This document shows positions 5,635 to 7,972 of a stretch of DNA of 7,972 bases, piece after piece. Source of the stretch: Chloroflexota bacterium (lineage in GTDB: Bacteria; Chloroflexota; Anaerolineae; UBA1429); assembly GCA_014360745.1 (NCBI GenBank), contig JACIWY010000153.1, forward strand, positions 1 to 7,972, written 5' to 3'. The notes beneath the pieces were generated by a model. The model did no database searches and was not told the DNA's origin. It saw only the letters and a list, made by a program, of their open reading frames with translations. Numbering within the stretch: position 1 is the first letter of the stretch; each line of letters opens with the position of its first letter. Position numbers and translations under genes: made by a program.

Positions 5635-7048
5635 CCCCACCTCGTCTCCTCACCTGCTCGGCCACATCGTCGATGGTGCCCTGCATGTAAAAAGCGCTTT
5701 CGGGGAAATGGTCCACCTTACCATCCAGGATGGCGCGAAAGCCGCGAACCGTCTCGCGGATGGGCACATAGCGGCCCTCGCGCCCGGTAAAGGGCGCCGC
5801 CACAAACATGGGTTGAGAGAGAAAACGCTGCACCTTCCGTGCCCTGGCCACCGTCAAACGGTCTTCTTCGTTCAGTTCCTCGATCCCCAACACGGCGATA
5901 ATGTCTTGTAGATCTCGATAGCGTTGCAGGATGGCCTGAACGTCACGGGCCGTGCGATAATGTTCCTCGCCGACGATGTTCGCGTCCAAGATGCGCGACG
6001 CCGAGGCGAGCGGGTCCATCGCCGGGTAGATGCCCAGCTCGGCAATGGAACGCTCCAGAGCCACCGTGGCATCTAGGTGGGCGAACACTGTCGCCGGCGC
6101 CGGGTCGGTATAGTCGTCGGCGGGCACGTAAACCGCCTGCACCGAGGTAATGGACCCGCGCGAAGTGGACGCGATGCGCTCCTCGAGGCTGCCGACCTCG
6201 GCGGCCAATGTGGGCTGATAGCCCACGGCCGAGGGCATGCGGCCCAACAAGGCCGATACTTCCATGCCGGCCAGGATAAAACGATAGATGTTGTCGATGA
6301 ACAAAAGGATGTCCATGCCCTGGTCGCGAAAGCTCTCGGCGATGGTTAGCGCGGTGAGCGCCACCCGTGCGCGGACGCCCGGCGGTTCGTTCATTTGCCC
6401 TAATACAAGCGCTGTTTTGTCTAAAACGCCGGCCTCTTGGATGTCGTTCCATAGATCGTTGCCCTCGCGGCTACGTTCTCCTACGCCGCAAAAGACGGAA
6501 TAACCGCCGTGTTCGTAAGCAATATTACGGATCAGCTCATAGATAATCACCGTCTTGCCCACACCGGCGCCGCCGAAAACGCCGATCTTGCCTCCACGAG
6601 GAAAAGGGGTCAGAAGGTCGATCGCCTTGATGCCCGTCTCATATACTTCGATTTCGGCCACCTGTTCGGCGAAGGAGGGCGGGGGCCGGTGTATGGGCCA
6701 CCGTTCGTCAGCCTCAATAGGCCCCAAATTGTCGATGGGCTCTCCCAAGACGTTGACCATGCGGCCCAACACGGCCTCGCCGACGGGCACGCGGATCGGC
6801 ATGCCGGTGTCTATAGCCGGCAACCCTCGGCGCAGCCCGTCCGCCGGACCCATGGCCACACAGCGGACGCGATGCCCGCTGAGTTGTTGTTGCACCTCGA
6901 CCATCAAATTGCTGCGCCCCGGGATGATCACTTCGATGGCGTTATTCAACGCCGGGACGTGGCCCGCCTGAAATTGGATGTCGAGCACCGGGCCGATCAC
7001 CTGGACGACCTCGCCCTCTAGGTTGTTATGACGTGCGACATCATCCAT
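5615..7048 (-). CDS. atpD: F-type ATP synthase beta subunit
   Basis: Beta is the catalytic subunit of the F1 head. The 477-residue protein has the complete set of motifs: Walker A GGAGVGKT at 159-166, GERSREGND at 190-198 with the catalytic Glu at 191, Walker B LLFIDN at 248-253, SALLGRMPSAVGYQPT, the DPAP turn at 315-318 that meets gamma, and EELNEED at 390-396 in place of the textbook DELSEED. Residues 258-264 are odd: ILAGMEV stands where almost all beta subunits have TQAGSEV, just after Walker B. The ATG at 7048 is preceded by GGAGG four bases upstream. It lies 53 bp after atpG and overlaps atpC, in the normal G-D-C order of atp operons, so this is the housekeeping type of ATP synthase and not the N-ATPase type, in which the beta gene leads the operon. 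Confidence 0.98.
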   Translation of the reverse strand: MDDVARHNNLEGEVVQVIGPVLDIQFQAGHVPALNNAIEVIIPGRSNLMVEVQQQLSGHRVRCVAMGPADGLRRGLPAIDTGMPIRVPVGEAVLGRMVNVLGEPIDNLGPIEADERWPIHRPPPSFAEQVAEIEVYETGIKAIDLLTPFPRGGKIGVFGGAGVGKTVIIYELIRNIAYEHGGYSVFCGVGERSREGNDLWNDIQEAGVLDKTALVLGQMNEPPGVRARVALTALTIAESFRDQGMDILLFIDNIYRFILAGMEVSALLGRMPSAVGYQPTLAAEVGSLEERIASTSRGSITSVQAVYVPADDYTDPAPATVFAHLDATVALERSIAELGIYPAMDPLASASRILDANIVGEEHYRTARDVQAILQRYRDLQDIIAVLGIEELNEEDRLTVARARKVQRFLSQPMFVAAPFTGREGRYVPIRETVRGFRAILDGKVDHFPESAFYMQGTIDDVAEQVRRRGGDDRIAG

Positions 7049-7101
7049 CCGCCCTCCGGCTCGATCGAAGATGACGTGCTAAGGATTGCCCCTGACGGCC
7101 A

Positions 7102-7959
7102 TCAACCCGTGACATGCATCCTTCCCCCTAACAAGTCGGCTAGTTCGGCGGTGATGGCCTGTTGGCGGGCCTTGTTATAGGTCATCGTCAGGTCTTGGAC
7201 GAGGTCTTCAGCATTCTGGGTAGCGGCGCGCATGGCCACTTGGCGAGAGGTGTTCTCGGCCATGAGCGATTCGAGGTAAGCTTGAAAGATTTGGAAACGG
7301 ATCACCCTGGGCAACAGGCTGCGCAATAGCTCGGCCGGCTCCGGCTCATAGACGTATTCGCGGCGCTCGCTAGGGGCCTCTGGGCAGAAAGGGAGCAAAG
7401 GGCGCACCGTGGGCACCAAGCGCGCCCCTGGCTGAAACTGAGTATAGGCCAGCACCATCTCGTCGAAATGGCGTTGGGAAAAGCCGTCCAGAACCACCTG
7501 CGCCACCGGGTTCATATCGCTCAATTCGATGGCATCCTCAGGCAGGATAAAATCGGCATGGATCTCGCGCCCCCGACGCAACATGGCTTCGCGCCCCTCG
7601 CGCCCTATAGTGATCAGCTCGACCGGCGCACGCTGGGCCTCGATATAGGCATTGGCGCGTTCGAGCATGTTATAGTTGTAGGGACCTGCCATCCCTTTGT
7701 TGCTGGTGATGAGCAACATACCGATACGCTCGACCTGCCGATAGCCGCAGAACATGGGGTTGGTCTCCAATTCGGGCTCCGCAGCTGAGGCCAAATGGGT
7801 GAGCACCTCCCACGATTTAATGGCAAAGAGGCGCGAATTGTGCACCCGGCTTTGAAGGCGGAGGTTCTTGGCCGCCGAGATGACCTCCAAGGCGTTGGTG
7901 ACCTTGGCGATGGCCTGTACGCTCTGGATATGCCGTTTTATTTCCCGTAGATTGGCCAT
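7102..7959 (-). CDS. atpG: F-type ATP synthase gamma subunit
   Basis: Gamma forms the rotating central shaft of F1. The 285-residue protein starts with the typical N-terminal helix MANLREIKRHIQSVQAIAKV and AAK. The family block usually read as ITSDRGLCGGFN is here ITSNKGMAGPYN (84-95). The C-terminal helix ends NKARQQAITAEL (262-273), keeping the Arg, Gln and Thr (R265, Q266, T270) that contact the beta catch loop. The nearly universal SEHAARM is replaced by AENTSRQ (234-240), so this is a divergent gamma. The start is taken as ATG 7959 from the protein alignment; the 13 bases upstream show no clear Shine-Dalgarno sequence. The gene upstream, presumably atpA, is outside the window. Confidence 0.95.
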   Translation of the reverse strand: MANLREIKRHIQSVQAIAKVTNALEVISAAKNLRLQSRVHNSRLFAIKSWEVLTHLASAAEPELETNPMFCGYRQVERIGMLLITSNKGMAGPYNYNMLERANAYIEAQRAPVELITIGREGREAMLRRGREIHADFILPEDAIELSDMNPVAQVVLDGFSQRHFDEMVLAYTQFQPGARLVPTVRPLLPFCPEAPSERREYVYEPEPAELLRSLLPRVIRFQIFQAYLESLMAENTSRQVAMRAATQNAEDLVQDLTMTYNKARQQAITAELADLLGGRMHVTG

Positions 7960-7972
7960 AGGCAGTGAAATA

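Noticed and set aside
4927..5790. Plus-strand open frame (287 codons) across the GRE-atpC gap, antisense to atpC and the atpD end
   Set aside because: Most of it mirrors conserved atpC and atpD codons and the start lies inside the 5' end of the radical enzyme gene; the composition is typical of an antisense shadow.

Overview
The window is GC-rich bacterial chromosome with almost no spare space. Six complete genes lie on the minus strand and the last 36 codons of a seventh lie on the plus strand at the left edge. Read in transcription order (right to left) the minus-strand run is atpG, atpD, atpC (F-type ATP synthase gamma, beta and epsilon), a glycyl radical enzyme of the pyruvate formate-lyase-like superfamily, murA (first committed step of peptidoglycan synthesis) and an mreB-like actin homologue. 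The plus-strand fragment resembles the C-terminus of the redox-sensing repressor Rex and converges on mreB. No gap without a gene exceeds about 200 bases, and I see no tRNA, rRNA, CRISPR array, insertion sequence or phage gene.

The host is a bacterium that makes peptidoglycan, has a bacterial F1Fo ATP synthase in the usual gene order, and lives anaerobically at least part of the time, because glycyl radical enzymes are destroyed by oxygen in their active form. The protein sequences recall Chloroflexota, but that is an impression from sequence style, not a phylogenetic result.

Region by region: (1) 1-165, rex tail and the convergent junction with mreB. (2) 163-1234, mreB with a good candidate promoter of its own (4/6 -35, 17-bp spacer, extended -10) in the murA-mreB gap. 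(3) 1271-2646, murA behind a perfect TATAAT box. (4) 2663-4950, the glycyl radical enzyme, whose message ends in a stem-loop starting at its stop codon. (5) 4951-5151, a 201-bp gap with a candidate promoter for the enzyme, two small hairpins and a doubtful small ORF on the plus strand. (6) 5152-7959, the 3' part of the atp operon, entering from beyond the right edge.

The genes therefore look like four neighbouring transcription units rather than one operon: energy conversion (atp), an anaerobic radical enzyme, and two cell-envelope genes. The points most worth a second look are the glycyl radical enzyme, which has full catalytic motifs but no activase in view and substrate-pocket residues unlike the named dehydratases, and the MreB homologue, whose phosphate-2 loop lacks the usual Asp and Thr. 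I found no convincing new multi-gene system here.
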